Shown: positions 23,389-34,251 of the stretch, piece by piece
How positions within the stretch are numbered: the stretch's first letter is position 1
Layout of the letters: every line of letters starts with the position of its first letter
Origin: Agelaius tricolor
Taxonomy: Eukaryota; Chordata; Aves; Passeriformes; Icteridae
DNA length: 64,000 nt
Assembly: GCA_023055355.1 (NCBI GenBank)
Contig: JALJCS010000001.1
Span: forward strand, 53,201,381 to 53,265,380
Reading direction: 5' to 3'
Program-made: the position numbers and the translations under genes
The notes under the pieces: generated by a model
What the model was told of the DNA's origin: nothing
Databases searched by the model: none
The model's input: only the letters and a program-made list of their open reading frames with translations

Positions 23389-24204
23389 GAAAATCATCAG
23401 CAGCACAGAATGTGCACAAGAAAACAGCAAGGCTGCTTGCCAGGTAAGGGTAGCAATGGGCTCTGCGGTCCCCACAGGTCTCCAGCAGGTGCGCAAGGCT
23501 GCTCCAGAGGCTGGCAGATCCCAAATGCCTGTCCCCACAAGGGAGACCCCCTTCACCCATCCCTTCATGGTGCTCCTGGAGAGGGCCCTTTTGGCTACTC
23601 CACCAACCACCTCTCACCAGCACTGTTGTGCTGCAAGGCCCTTCTCTCAGCTCTACCAGCTCTCTGCTTGATTTAGTCACCTCAGCCTGGGTATTCGGGA
23701 CTTTAGGGGTTGGGCAGACAGGTGCTCAGACACACCAGAAGCACCTCAAACTCCACCTCCTCTGCAAACTGCGCCATGGAGTCCGTGACTCGGGTGGACA
23801 CAGAGCTCTTCCCACACACCTGAGCTCCACGGTCAGCCTGCAGAGGGGCTCCAACCCAAACCTCCGCTGTCCGGGGGGACACCACACCATCCCCGCCTGC
23901 CCCGAGCGCTGCTCCGCAAGCAGAGCCCTGGTCCCGCCGGCACGGCCCGCCCGCCGCGGCGGTTCCGGTGCGACCGGAGCGCTCTGGCCGCAGCTCACCA
24001 GAACCACTCGCTGCCGAAGCTGGGTACCGAGAACACGCCCCAGTGGATGAAGACGCCGAACTTCGCCTCGTCAAACCAGGCGGGCAGCGGCCGGGCGTCC
24101 AGCGAGCCCCAGGTGGGCTCATAGCGGGGCCGGGCCTGCGGCAGCCCGGGCAGCCCCAGCAGCAGCAGCAGCGCCAGTGCGGCGCGCCCGCCCGGGCCCG
24201 ACAT
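13584..24204 (-). CDS. FUCA2: FUCA2, secreted alpha-L-fucosidase 2 (complete)
   Basis: FUCA2 is a GH29 retaining glycosidase that removes alpha-L-fucose from glycoproteins; this member is secreted. Seven exons on the minus strand join in frame: 24204-23999, 21481-21294, 19623-19284, 18672-18462, 16505-16315, 15172-15064 and 13724-13584. They give 461 residues, close to the 467 of human FUCA2. Residues 1-25 form a leucine-rich signal peptide, built partly from a CTG run. The predicted nucleophile is D222 in IIWSDGDG, and E286 in the fucosidase signature PHKWENC corresponds to the acid/base residue of FUCA1. N-glycosylation sequons include NRT (N165), NST (N233) and NDT. FUCA2 rather than FUCA1 is indicated by WSDGDG, by the [12 protein letters not shown] end and by synteny with PEX3. 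All introns are GT-AG and no defect is seen. Confidence 0.97.
15064..15172 (-). CDS. FUCA2: FUCA2 exon 6
   Basis: A 109 bp exon encodes [20 protein letters not shown] and [16 protein letters not shown], the start of the C-terminal beta-sandwich. Donor is ACACAG|gtaaaa. Confidence 0.94.
16315..16505 (-). CDS. FUCA2: FUCA2 exon 5
   Basis: A 191 bp exon encodes [20 protein letters not shown] through [20 protein letters not shown] and the NDT sequon. It closes the catalytic domain and ends in a split tryptophan codon. Confidence 0.96.
17425..18010 (+). mobile_element. Solo LTR of an endogenous retrovirus, in FUCA2 intron 4
   Basis: The block is far more GC- and pyrimidine-rich than the intron around it and has LTR order on the + strand. 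A pyrimidine-rich U3 is followed by an E-box CACGTG at 17711-17716 close after a TATA-like GTTAAAAG at about 17,694, AATAAA at 17774-17779, then a GC-rich U5-like stretch ending near ...CCGGCA at about 18,002. No gag or pol coding sequence is nearby, so it would be a solo LTR. It is antisense to FUCA2. I could not find clean target duplications, so both ends are approximate. Confidence 0.55.
18462..18672 (-). CDS. FUCA2: FUCA2 exon 4 (KWENC signature, CpG-rich)
   Basis: A 211 bp exon encodes [20 protein letters not shown] through [17 protein letters not shown] to [10 protein letters not shown]. It carries the GH29 signature and the likely acid/base glutamate (E286). It is strikingly rich in G, C and CpG compared with exons 3 and 5, especially 18,470-18,600. 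Confidence 0.96.
19284..19623 (-). CDS. FUCA2: FUCA2 exon 3 (nucleophile exon)
   Basis: A 340 bp exon encodes [20 protein letters not shown] through [17 protein letters not shown] and [11 protein letters not shown]. The aspartate of WSDG (residue 222) is the expected catalytic nucleophile. Sequons NRT and NST are present. Confidence 0.96.
19922..19990 (+). repeat. CR1 LINE 3' end fragment
   Basis: The string GAACTAGATGACTTTTAAGG, then CCCCTTCCAACACAATG, then degenerate CTCTAC/CTCTGA units match the conserved 3' end of avian CR1 elements (GGACTAGATGATCTTTAAGG..CCCTTCCAACCC followed by ATTCTATGA repeats). It is a short, old 5'-truncated copy in FUCA2 intron 2, antisense to the gene. Confidence 0.7.
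21294..21481 (-). CDS. FUCA2: FUCA2 exon 2
   Basis: A 188 bp exon encodes [20 protein letters not shown] through [20 protein letters not shown] and ends in LTSKHHEG. The HHE histidines are part of the conserved GH29 fucose-binding pocket. Intron 1 before it is about 2.5 kb. Confidence 0.96.
23355..23383 (+). repeat. Poly(A) tract
   Basis: An uninterrupted run of 29 A residues in FUCA2 intron 1. It could be a retroposon tail, but no recognisable element precedes it. Confidence 0.9.
23999..24204 (-). CDS. FUCA2: FUCA2 exon 1 (start codon, signal peptide)
   Basis: The ATG lies in a strong GCCGCCATG context. The exon encodes a hydrophobic signal peptide, then [20 protein letters not shown] and [20 protein letters not shown], the start of the catalytic barrel. 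Donor is TTCTG|gtgagc. The region is a CpG island. Confidence 0.96.
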
Positions 24205-24244
24205 GGCGGCGGCGGCGGCGGGGCCGGAGTTCGCGGCGCTGCTC

Positions 24245-24282
24245 GGCCGGGCCGGGCCGGGCCGGGCTGGGCTGGGCTGGGG
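24245..24282. repeat. GGGCC/GGGCT pentamer tandem repeat in FUCA2 5' region
   Basis: Consecutive 5-bp units reading CCGGG then CTGGG, immediately upstream of FUCA2 exon 1 coding sequence and probably in its 5' UTR or core promoter. It is G-rich on the plus strand with quadruplex potential. Confidence 0.8.
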
Positions 24283-24640
24283 AAGAGAAGAGGAAAGAAG
24301 CGGGAGACGGGCAGGCGGGCCCCGCGGCCCCTTCTCTCCTCCCCCGGCCCGCCCGCCGCCCGGGGGCTCTTCCCCATCGGAGCCGCTCCATCTGGCTGCT
24401 CGACCACTCCAGGGGCTGCTCTGCCCCCTGGATTTTAAGGATTTTAAGAAATTGAAGTAACTGGCTGATGCCTCAGCCGACATCCCGCCTTGCTTCCCCC
24501 GCCCCGCCGGCTCCTCCCCCCGAGAGCGGCCTGACGGTGTCCGCTGGATCTGCGGCCGGAGCCGGGTCCGAGCCTTGGATCTGCGGCCGCTCCGCTCCGG
24601 AGGTGGCCTCGGCACCTGCTGGGTTTGCCCTTCCAGCTTC

Positions 24641-26880
24641 CCCCGTCCTCCCAAGAAGGGCAGGGTGTAACATCGCTCTGCAGCTCCGTCCAGCCGACTT
24701 GTACGTGGAGGCTTCCAGGGCAGAGAGGTGGCCCAAAGCCTGTCAAGGAAACATTTCTTTCTTCCATCATTAGCATGGCCTGTGCGGAAGCTGCCTCAGT
24801 TCAGTAGACGACACTTGCCGTTTGTGCTGCGGATCACGGGTGGCAGGCACATACTTTAAAAGATACATTTTCCATCAATTTGTTTCCCACCCTGGTGCTT
24901 CTCCGGTCTTTCCTGATGCCCGAATTTTGTGTTTTTACTTCAGCCCCCAGCTGTCATGGGACAGACTTTGTGAAATAATTCAGTTTAATCAGCAAATACT
25001 AACTTTTCATAATCAGCACCACAAATAGAAATTTCTTTGGCAATCTCATCAGAACAGTCAAAAATGAATGAAATTAATTCAGGCAACTGAATTAATCTCT
25101 CTCCAGCTGGGAAGGACATATACTTTACTGCTGTGCTATGGAAGTAGAGCTTCAGTTTCCAGAGCCATTAACCACAACTGTTACATCTAATTAAAAAAAT
25201 ATTTAAAGGGCTGTGGAAACAAGATGTACATGATTTTGTAATTTTTTCATTTCTATACCTTGAATAATATAATAAGTTACGGGCAGATAAAAAACATTGT
25301 GATTTCCAGCACATTATTCTTTCTGACTGTTCACATTACTCTGATTTATTAAAGCACTTTGATATTACAACAGGAGCCTCTTCATATCTCTTTGATATTC
25401 ACCATTGACCTACTTTATGTCTTCTTTTTGCTTCACTCCTTTAGGTGTCGCTTTGCTTCTCAAATGGAATCTTTAGATGCCTTTGACCTCTTGTATGGTA
25501 TCCTTTCTAGTTTATCTTTCGATTTCTTCATGTTCTCCTTTTTGATTGCACCAAAGGATCGCAGACACTGAGCAGCTCCTTAATGTGGGAATTTTGAAGC
25601 ATACATTCTGTACAGCATGACAAAGTTACAATTGCTCTGTAGCACAAAATGTTTGGAAGAAAAAATGATGTTAAAAAAAGTCAGAGTCTGACCCAAAGCT
25701 CGCTGACCTGCCATAACCTTTGGTGAGGTTTGGAGCAGGGACTGTGTATTTCAATATTGAACTTGAACACACCTCTTAAAGAAAAAAAAAAGGAAGGGAA
25801 AAGGAAAGTGGCAAACATTTCAGTAAACAGCAGTGATGAGTACACTTCTGATTAAGGCATAAACAGGTCCAGAAAATGTCACCAGCCCACACACGCCCAG
25901 GTACAGAAATCCCTGTTGGGTAAAAAGGTCTTTGGTGTACAATCACATTTGTAATGATGCAAGCTGCAAAGGGTAAATAATAAAAATAGCACATTGTCAG
26001 ATTTTGTAAATAACACGGGGCTGGCGTGCACAGCTGCAAAAAGCTCTCTGGGCATGGGTACAACGTTCGTTCCTGTGTGACCATGGGACCTCTGGGCCCG
26101 TGAGAGGGGCTGTAAGCCTGGAGCTCACTGCCGTGCCCTGCGAGAAGCCCGTGCCTCTCCCTCTCCCAGCACAGTCCCGCTGGGAAAGCTCTGTGGCTGG
26201 AGAAGGAGCAGGCTGGCCTGTCAGCAGAGGGAAGAAGGAGAGGAAATAATGAAGGCAATCCCCTGGGGGAAGCTGAGCAGAAAAGACCTTTTGACCTGAC
26301 TAATGGCTGACATACGAGACTTCTGTGCCGGATCAATTGCTTCCACAAATGCGGAGGGTGACGGCTGGAAGATCACAAAACCCCTGCGCCTGGGGAGCTG
26401 CACGGGCTCGGCATTGAGATGAAGGCACTCGCTTGCCTGGGTGGAAGCAGAAACCAGAAACTGAATTTCAAGTGGACAAATTTCACACTTCATAGGTTTT
26501 GATTCAGACCTGGAGAGTCGTAGTTGTTAAAATGCAGCCTGAATGCAACTTTCACATTGGATACCTAGATAATGCAACTCTGGATGAATTAAAAATATAG
26601 GGTGAAGTCTTTTCTGTGTTTGTCATTGTGGCTGCACAGCAGCGAAGATTTTATTCAAGGTAGAATGTAATATGACTTCCCTGTAAGAAGCAGAGTGAGC
26701 ATAAAATATCCTTTTAAAGGTGCATCTTATTGTAAAAGGGTTTCTGTAAAACACCAGGAAACGAAACCATGAAGCTTGATTTTGCTTCTGCCTAGGTCTG
26801 TGTGGCTGATCTGAAAGGCAGTACCTTCCTGCCGAAGTTAGTTAAGTCTCTGACATGCAACCCAATCCTTAAGAAAGATG
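24641..26880. other. Spacer between divergent FUCA2 and PHACTR2
   Basis: This sequence lies between the FUCA2 CpG island and the GC-rich region leading into the PHACTR2 first exon. I see no exon that matches a known protein and no clear transposable element. 26,050-26,450 is moderately GC-rich. Confidence 0.5.
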
Positions 26881-27333
26881 GGGAGGGAGGTGATGGGTTG
26901 GGGAGGATATTTGACTCGTCTCTCTCGCGGCTCTTTTGCAGGGATGCGGTGCCTTGTGCAACTTTCCGGCTTTGCGGGGGAGAGGGCACCCTGTTACACA
27001 AAACAGAAGTGGTGGTGTGGGTTACTCGGCTCTTTTTAACTGATTCTCTTTTCCCTTTTTTCCGTTTTTTTTTCCCCCGAGAGATGGCAATGGCGGGAGC
27101 ATGAAGACACCCTGGGGGATGGGTGCATCCGCGCGCCCAACCCCCCACTTTGCTTTGCCCCTGTGCAAACACAAAATTTATGCTCCCAGAGACCCAAAAT
27201 CGCCGCCGGCGTCCCGGCGGGGCGGTCGGAGGAGAGGGGCGGCTCTTCCTCTGCAAACTTTCCCTGTCCCCTCCCTCGCCGCCTCTCTCCGTCCTCTTCT
27301 CTCCTCCCTGCCCTTCTCGGCTGCCCGTCGACG
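26880..27333 (+). promoter_or_regulatory. PHACTR2: GC-rich promoter / 5' UTR region of PHACTR2 long isoform
   Basis: GC content and CpG density rise from about 26,880 to 27,480. The stretch before the ATG is pyrimidine-rich and has CG-dense islands at 27,130 and 27,200-27,240. No TATA box is evident. The position, directly upstream of a coding first exon, suggests a CpG-type promoter. The start site is not resolved. Confidence 0.55.
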
Positions 27334-27478
27334 ATGGCAGAGAGGCCAGGGAGCAGCGGGACAGCCCCGCTGCCCGTCTGGTCCTTGCCCGGTCCCCGCG
27401 GCCGCTCCCAAAGCGACATCTCCTCCTTCTCCTCCTCCCGGAGGACCTGCCTGCTGCGGTCCAACGTGGGCGGCTCAG
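27334..27478 (+). CDS. PHACTR2: PHACTR2 alternative coding first exon (long isoform)
   Basis: The ATG has A at -3 and G at +4, and it opens 48 codons plus one base before a consensus donor (CTCAG|gtaagg). The peptide starts MAERPGSSGTAPLPVW and contains RGRSQSDISS followed by a serine/arginine segment and VGGS. RGRSQSD resembles the N-terminal segment of PHACTR3, and related RVRSKSD occurs in PHACTR1. It ends with GS and a lone G, so exon 2 starting with the rest of a valine codon would give GSV-DGLDK, as in the human PHACTR2 isoform ending PQPGS before VDGLDK. PHACTR2 binds G-actin through RPEL motifs and binds protein phosphatase 1; those domains are encoded beyond the window. Identity rests on synteny after FUCA2, the motif and the splice phase. 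Another PHACTR member is possible but unlikely. Confidence 0.68.
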
Positions 27479-28786
27479 GTAAGGGGAAGGGAGGGAAGGG
27501 TCCTTGTGTCCGAGACCTCGGAGCCGAGCGGAATTTGGGAATTTGGGGAAAGACGTCCTCGCCGATACCCTGTCCTGCTCTCCCAGACGTAGGACCTGTC
27601 TTTTCTCGGTGGCCGGTGGTGTGGATTTCTGGGGTACGCGGTGCTTGATCTTCTCCTTGATAAGATGTTTGGAGAGTTCCAGGTTTTTATACCCATGTTC
27701 ATACAAATGAATGAATGAATCCTAGTAGCATCGTGGCTGCACATCTGTTTACCAAAGCATCTCTGACTGCAAAGGCAGAAAATTCCCAGGGAAGCCTCAG
27801 GGTGTATTGCCAGGACACCAAAACCCCTCATCTTGCTGCTTCACACAATTACACTTCAACTACATGTCAGAATTTTACCTCGTGCCCTTGTATCTGCTTT
27901 GGGATTTTAATAGGTGAGAAAAGCCACTGTGTAAGTCAGAATCCCACCATCTTCCCTCAGGAGTCAATCCCTGCGAGTGCACACAGGATGATTGGGGGTG
28001 GAAGCTGGCCCTTTGGGACAGAGTAGGCTTCCTGCAGGATTTGGAGAAGATTCACTGTATAAAACAAGAGGAAGTGAGGGTCCTAGTGTACAGTGCAGAG
28101 ACTTGAAAGTGGCCAGAGTGGCTGGGCTGTGCTTTACTCTGTCTGTTTCCTGAGGTAGGGCACTAAGGAAAATTGAATTCTGGTCTCTGTAGGGCTGAGT
28201 ACATTTTGAAGATGTGTGCTTGCCCAGTTGCAAATCAGCCCTGCTCTGCTGACTAGAAAAAGTCTATAGGCACACACAGCCTGGCAATGTTGGTATTTTG
28301 GATGCACTCACACACTGCTGCACAGAGGTACCCCATGAAACACCGTCAGGGAAGCTCCAGAGTGCACTGAGGGACCTCCTCTGCTGCAGCACAGGGCAGT
28401 GCAGTGCGTGGTTGGGCCTGAAATGGACCACAGTGTTCTCTTATGTTTGTTCCTCAGGGAATCTTAAGATGAAGCAGAACATTTGCTTGGGGAAGATCAA
28501 GTATACAGCTATGCCTGCCTGATGAAGGGAGAGGGAATGAAAACTTGCTTAGTCTCATAGGAGCCAGTAGATTCAGCTTACGGGGCCAGAGGCTGCCATT
28601 TTCTGTATAATTTTCTGTTTTGCCTTTTTCTGTGCCTGCTTAAAATTTATGGTGAAGGACTTTTGGGACAGGGAGGAGGGAGGAGGTTCTAGTTCTTCAA
28701 AAAGGACTACTTTTAGGTGTATTTCAGCACCACCTGGGAGTGCTGCATGAGCAATGCCCTGTGACTGGATGTGTACACCCTGGATC

Positions 28787-28820
28787 CAGAGGGATCCCCA
28801 CAGAGGGATCCCCACAGAGG
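28787..28820. repeat. 14-bp tandem repeat
   Basis: Unit CAGAGGGATCCCCA occurs twice exactly (28787-28800 and 28801-28814), followed by a partial third copy. Confidence 0.9.
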
Positions 28821-31800
28821 CTGACAAGATTGAGACCATATCAATATAGACTGTGTTGGTTGGTGGTTTAAGTACTAAGACACCTGACAACGAGCTGAGA
28901 TGTCATTATGAGAGACTGGCAAATCTAATGGAGGTAAAATGACAGTGTTTTCAAAGATGTGTTGTTATTTGTAGTTTCTTACACATGACATTTTAGCATC
29001 CTTGTTTCCTGACTTGATTTTTTATTTTAATTTTGAGGATGTGCTTCCTGCCATTAGAGAACAAGTGTTGCTTTCTTTGTTTTTCATTTTTTTTGGTAAT
29101 ATTTTTTTAATTGTATATTTTCTCCCTTGCTGCTTCCTGAATATTTTTTTGCAGTTGCTCATTGGACACAACAAAAACACTTACTTATGGCCACACAACT
29201 GTTGATTCTGTCTTCAAAAAGGAAAGTATGCATTAAAGATGCAAAGCTATTTAATGTTTAATATGGTGGTTAGAGAATTGGTTTTATACTGAGGTGCCAT
29301 TAAAATAACCTGCTTTTTCATTCCCTTACTAACCTGGAGAACAACTGTAATGGGGGCAGAAATGTGAAGAAACAATATGAGTCATTGTTTTTGCTTCTAC
29401 CTTTTTCTCTAGCCATATCATTTGATTAAAGTAGGTGACTCATTTACATCAGATGTTACCTGTGCTCCAACAGCTGCATGTATAGAAGAACAATTTGCAT
29501 TTTAAATAACCTGCAAAATGTTTACTTTATGCCTGTTCCGGGACTGAGTCACTTGCAACTCTTGGCAGCTTCTGTTGCATTCTTGTTTCCATTTTCTAGA
29601 ACCTGACATGAGTTGTGCTGAGAAGATGTTGTCTCCTCACACCCTTCCAGTGATGGGTTGGTATCCTTGTAGAGGTTCACACTGTCATTTATTTTACCAC
29701 CTCCTGATCCACGATTCTCAATGCAGGGTCTATTATAAGGCAGTATTTTTAGAGACCCTTCTAGCCAGGGGAAATATAATGGCTTTTTATAAAGCAGTTT
29801 TGGCACTGGTTCATGAAACGCATCTGTTTGTTATTCTAGGTCAGTACTGTATGTATCTTGATAGTGCAGTGAGGCTAGTCGGGTGGTCCCCATGTTTATG
29901 CTCTCTGTGCTTTCTTAGCCCCACTCCTCCTTCTGCTGCTCCTACACACTGACAGAAGCAACTTCCTGGTATCACTTCACAGCATCTCACTTCATTAGCT
30001 GCTATCCAGGATGTGAGAACAATATATTTTCAGGATATTCTTCTTAAAGCTGACATTTCTTTTAGTGCTAGTGGTAAAAGATTATTTCATTTCTCTTTCT
30101 GGGCCATCACCTCCATCCACTGTTTTGACAGGCCTTTTTATTTGTGGTAAACTCCTGGGAGGAATGAAGTGATACTCATCACGAGTATGGGTGGCATGAT
30201 CTAGAATTTTGATTTAGGTTCTGAAAAAGTGTAATGTTAGCAAAGTTCAAAACCTCTGTGGCAGGCATAGCTTGTGCATCACTTCAACATTGTGGTATGC
30301 CCCAGCTGACAGCTGGCTGGTTCGTCAGAGTATCTGAAGGAGATGAGTAAAGCAAAACATACTCTTGTAAAATTTCAGGCAACACCAGAGCCACTTGCAG
30401 AAAGCTGCTTGAATTACATACCTTTAAGCAGTTGTCCATATTTAGTGACTAGATTTAAACCCACCTTAAAGGTGGATCAATTTAGTCAAGTTTCTTAGTG
30501 TGTCCAACACAGATGGGGACAGAACTACAATTGGAAAAAAAGACCCTGTTCAAATGCTTTCCCAGAACTCATCCAAAACCTAGATTTGGTGGCTGTGAGG
30601 CTGAAGGTAGCTGTCAGCATGAGCTGTGGGTCCTGGGTTGCAGGGTGGAAGAGGTGCTGTTTCACATCACATCCGATGGCAAAGCAGTGGCAGTGGTTCT
30701 CTTTGTTACAGCTCTCAGGAACCTGACAGACCTCAGGCTGCCACGGTGCCTGCTCTTTATCTGCACTGATCTGCATGTCCGTGCAGTTTCCAGTTCGCTC
30801 TCCTTTTAGTGTTGTGGGTTTTGTTGTACAGCCTTGCACTTTGTTCCGAAGGTGGTGAGGTCTGTGGTGAGGTACATCTGGGTGAAAAGGGAACCTTGTT
30901 GCTCAGATCAGAAGTCAGAAAACCACCCATCTCTCTGCTCTGGGATTGATGCTCTCAAAATGTTGCAGTTCCTCTTGAGGTCTTGCTCTTTGGCAGCGAG
31001 AAGCTTCAGATAATTTGTTCCATTGGTGAGAAATGCACCTTTCAGGTGGAGGGGTGAGCACCTCACGCATCTTTCCATTTCTTTCATGGTGTTCTTTGAG
31101 CCCTTTTGATGACAGACAAAAAAAAACCTACCTAAGAATTCAGACAGCAATTCATCAGTACCACAGGCTTTAGCCCAGATGTTGGGTTGAAGAAGAAAAG
31201 AAAGCCTGAATGCAAATGGCAGTCCTGCCTCAAAACTTGTATATCCCAGGATGATTTTGGCTATTTTTGTGGGTTAATTTATTCAAAATGATAAAGAGTG
31301 ACATCTATGATGCCATCTGCTGCTGACTCCAAAGTAGGGTGGGTGAAAAGATTACTTAAAATTCCCCAGTTAAGTGAAGAACTGAGGAAGCTTTCTTGTA
31401 GTGATCAGAGCATCAAAGTGGCTGATGCTGTATGAGAAGAAAATTTATGATTTTTGGACTTACTTAAGCTTTTCATGACTAGAGTAACCCACTTTGCAAA
31501 CTTAACAAATGTCAGATTCTCTTTTTATTGAAAAAATTCTCTAGTTGATGCAAAGGACACATTTTTGACAGCTGAAGGAATATGAGAATCTAGAAAGGGT
31601 GAAACCCAGAATACGCTCTAGACATTGACCTCATTATCTGGGAGGGTGGATTTTAGGGGTAAAGGGAAATTTTGGGTGGTTGGATAGGTAGCTGTTAACG
31701 TGTGCCTTTATTTCCTTTTGCACTTGTATTTCCCCAAAAAACTACAGATTCCAGTCACAAAGAGCCTTACCAAGCTGTCTGGGAGCTAGGAAAATGTTGT

Positions 31801-34220
31801 TTTTCAGTCCTAAGATAGGGTTGATGAGGGAGAATATTCATGCTGTGGGAGAACATGATAAATAAAGCAGCTGATTTTGATACATTTTATGCAAATATGG
31901 GAGTTATGGGAAAACATGATTCTCCATCATATTAAGCAAGACTTGTTTACAACATAAATTGAAGTACAGAATTTTGCAAGAAGCCCAAGGCAGACAATTT
32001 TTGGCAGAAATCAATAGTACAAGTTAAGACAAATAATAATTTGGGGGGATTTAGGAACTCAACTCAGCATGACTAGGTCATTATCAAGAGTTAGTGTATC
32101 CTGTCCTAGGTTCACATTAATATTTTTGCATCAATTTTAAAATTCAAACTATCAGGAAGAGGCAACAAGCATAACCAAATGAAATTTGCCTTATGCTTAT
32201 AGAACTGAAGCAGCTACTTTGTAATAATCTATTTAGGCCATCGTGATAATATTAAATCCCATCCTGGTCAACCTTACATGTAACTTGTAGTTTCAGAATG
32301 ATGTTGAGGAAAAGTTTAGGAATCATTTGTACTGCATACACTGACAAAGTTCAAATCTGCCTGAAAAACAATTCCGTTTATAAAATAGATGGGCATATGG
32401 AGAAGAAGCATGTGTCAGAATATAGTCTGTCATTTCTAATGTGAGTTTATACCAAAATATACACAAAATAAGAACCTGCTTGTTTTATACTGGACTAAAA
32501 GACATTATTCCCCACCAACTCATGCAGCATGGCTGAAGTAAGTTCTTGTAATAGCCCAGCCTGATTAAGTGTGAAAGGGGAAACCCTGGGAATACCATGG
32601 TTTACAAATATAAACCATGTGTTCTACATGTCATTTACACATGGCATAGTTTCTGAGACAAAAGCTTTATAATAATATATTCAGACTTGGGTTCAGGCTT
32701 AAAAAAAAGAAGAAATTACATGTGATGACAATCTTCATGGTTGGCTAAGTAGAAATTTAACTCCAAAGAACTGCAGCAAAGTATTTAATGCATGTTTTGC
32801 AGCAGCTAGACCAGCAGCTGATGGTGAGATCTGCTTCGTGGTTTGCTGCTGAGTATTTTAGTTTCTCAAGGCCCTTTGGCATTTAGCACTTCCTGCTGCT
32901 CTGTGGCTCCTAGCAAGTAATCACTTAATATCAGACCGCATGCCAAGTATGAGGGCTGAAGAAGTGATTCAAAGAGTAGCTGAAGAAAAATTGTTCTTCT
33001 CTTACTGAATGTAAGCAACTTTTTCTAAAAAAGCTTTTGTTTTGGTTTTAAAACCTAAATGTTTAATTAGCCAAATCCATCATTAGCATAAATAGTTTAT
33101 CTTTCTTTCCCACCTCACTCCTGCATGTCCTTCTCTTTTTGCCATTGTTTCCAGAAAAAGCATGCACAACTTATGGTCAAAAAACTGGGGAGAATTAGCA
33201 GGTTTTTTAAAGGTTCATGAAAAATTTACATTAAATTACATAATTTACATAAAATTTATTTAGGCTTTTTGAAATCATAATCTTTCCAGTGCCAGAAATC
33301 CTGCAAGATTTCAGCTTTCAATAACACCAATACTAGTTATGTTTCTGAATTTTCACTAACTCTCATTGAATATGCTTTATCAGAAAGCAAACATATTTTT
33401 ACTGATAATCTTTTATTTTTCTTCCTTTTCCCCTAGCATTTTACCTAGCATGTTCCTACTTTTAACAAATGCAGAAATTGTTTTTTCTCAGGTACAAACT
33501 GAGTGGCACAAAAGGAAAAATATCCTGAAGAAAATAGAAAATTCTGACTTCAATGTTCTGAGTTCATTCACTTCTCACTTTATCTTTGAAATTGTCAGTC
33601 TTAAATCCCACCACAACAAGGGGTATCCATTCATGTGGAAAGCACTGTGATCTTCCTGAAATGCAAGCAGAGTTTGTAGGTACTTCCCTTGGTGGTGAGC
33701 TGAAAAAACTTGTTCCCCATCTTGAGGTTTTGATGCAGAACTGGACTTCTAAGACGGTGTGTTGTACAAATTCTGTTTGTGTCTTAGATGTTGTCACGAT
33801 TTTTGAGTTTTGAAACAGTGAAATATTAGTAAATTTTATCAGCATCAAGGATTTAGTAAAATGGGCTTGGAATTCAGCCTGAAGCTGCAAAGCTGCCATG
33901 CTTTGCAAGTTGGCCGCACTCTCAGGTGGAGGGAGAGCTCCACAGTGGAGCTACAGAGCAGCTTAAACCACTGCATCCTTTGCTGATGAGACACTTTTCT
34001 ACCCTCTCCCCTTTCTCTCACATTTCATGACACATGTTTCTGACACATCCTGCATTGCCCTTCACATTTCTCATGCCAGGCTCTATTCAGAGAAATACAG
34101 GACCTAAGAGAGTGGGGCTGGGAGGGAAATGTGGAAGAGGAAGCATTCAACCACAGATGGCAGCGTGGTGACACTTCACACGAGATAAAATATTTTTTAA
34201 AATCTTTTCAAAATAATTAT

Positions 34221-34251
34221 AATATTTTTACAATATTTTTACAATATTTTT
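34221..34251. repeat. 11-bp AT-rich tandem repeat
   Basis: Three near-identical units of AATATTTTTAC in a row. Confidence 0.85.

Larger units (their letters stand above)
23930..24640 (-). promoter_or_regulatory. FUCA2: CpG-island promoter of FUCA2
   Basis: GC-rich DNA dense in CpG covers FUCA2 exon 1 and extends about 430 bases upstream of the start codon. There is no TATA box. A GC-box core CCCCGCCCC at 24,497-24,505 (GGGGCGGGG on the FUCA2 strand) and GGGCC/GGGCT pentamer repeats at about 24,245-24,282 fit a CpG-type promoter. The transcription start is not determinable by eye but should lie between 24,205 and about 24,500. The same island could also fire to the right. Confidence 0.75.

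Noticed and set aside
23703..24438. Several long open frames on both strands at the FUCA2 promoter (up to 234 codons).
   Set aside because: They are products of high GC content, which removes stops. Only the frame ending in GSEWFW matches a protein (FUCA2 exon 1).
24955..24975. ATGGGACAGACTTTG on the + strand resembles the MGQTS start of a human PHACTR2 isoform.
   Set aside because: It reads M-G-Q-T-L and then a TGA stop, with no donor in the right phase. It also lies upstream of the better candidate at 27,334. Treated as chance.
26792..27706. 304-codon minus-strand open frame.
   Set aside because: It is antisense to the PHACTR2 GC-rich first exon, with arginine- and proline-rich text typical of CpG-island antisense frames and no domain.
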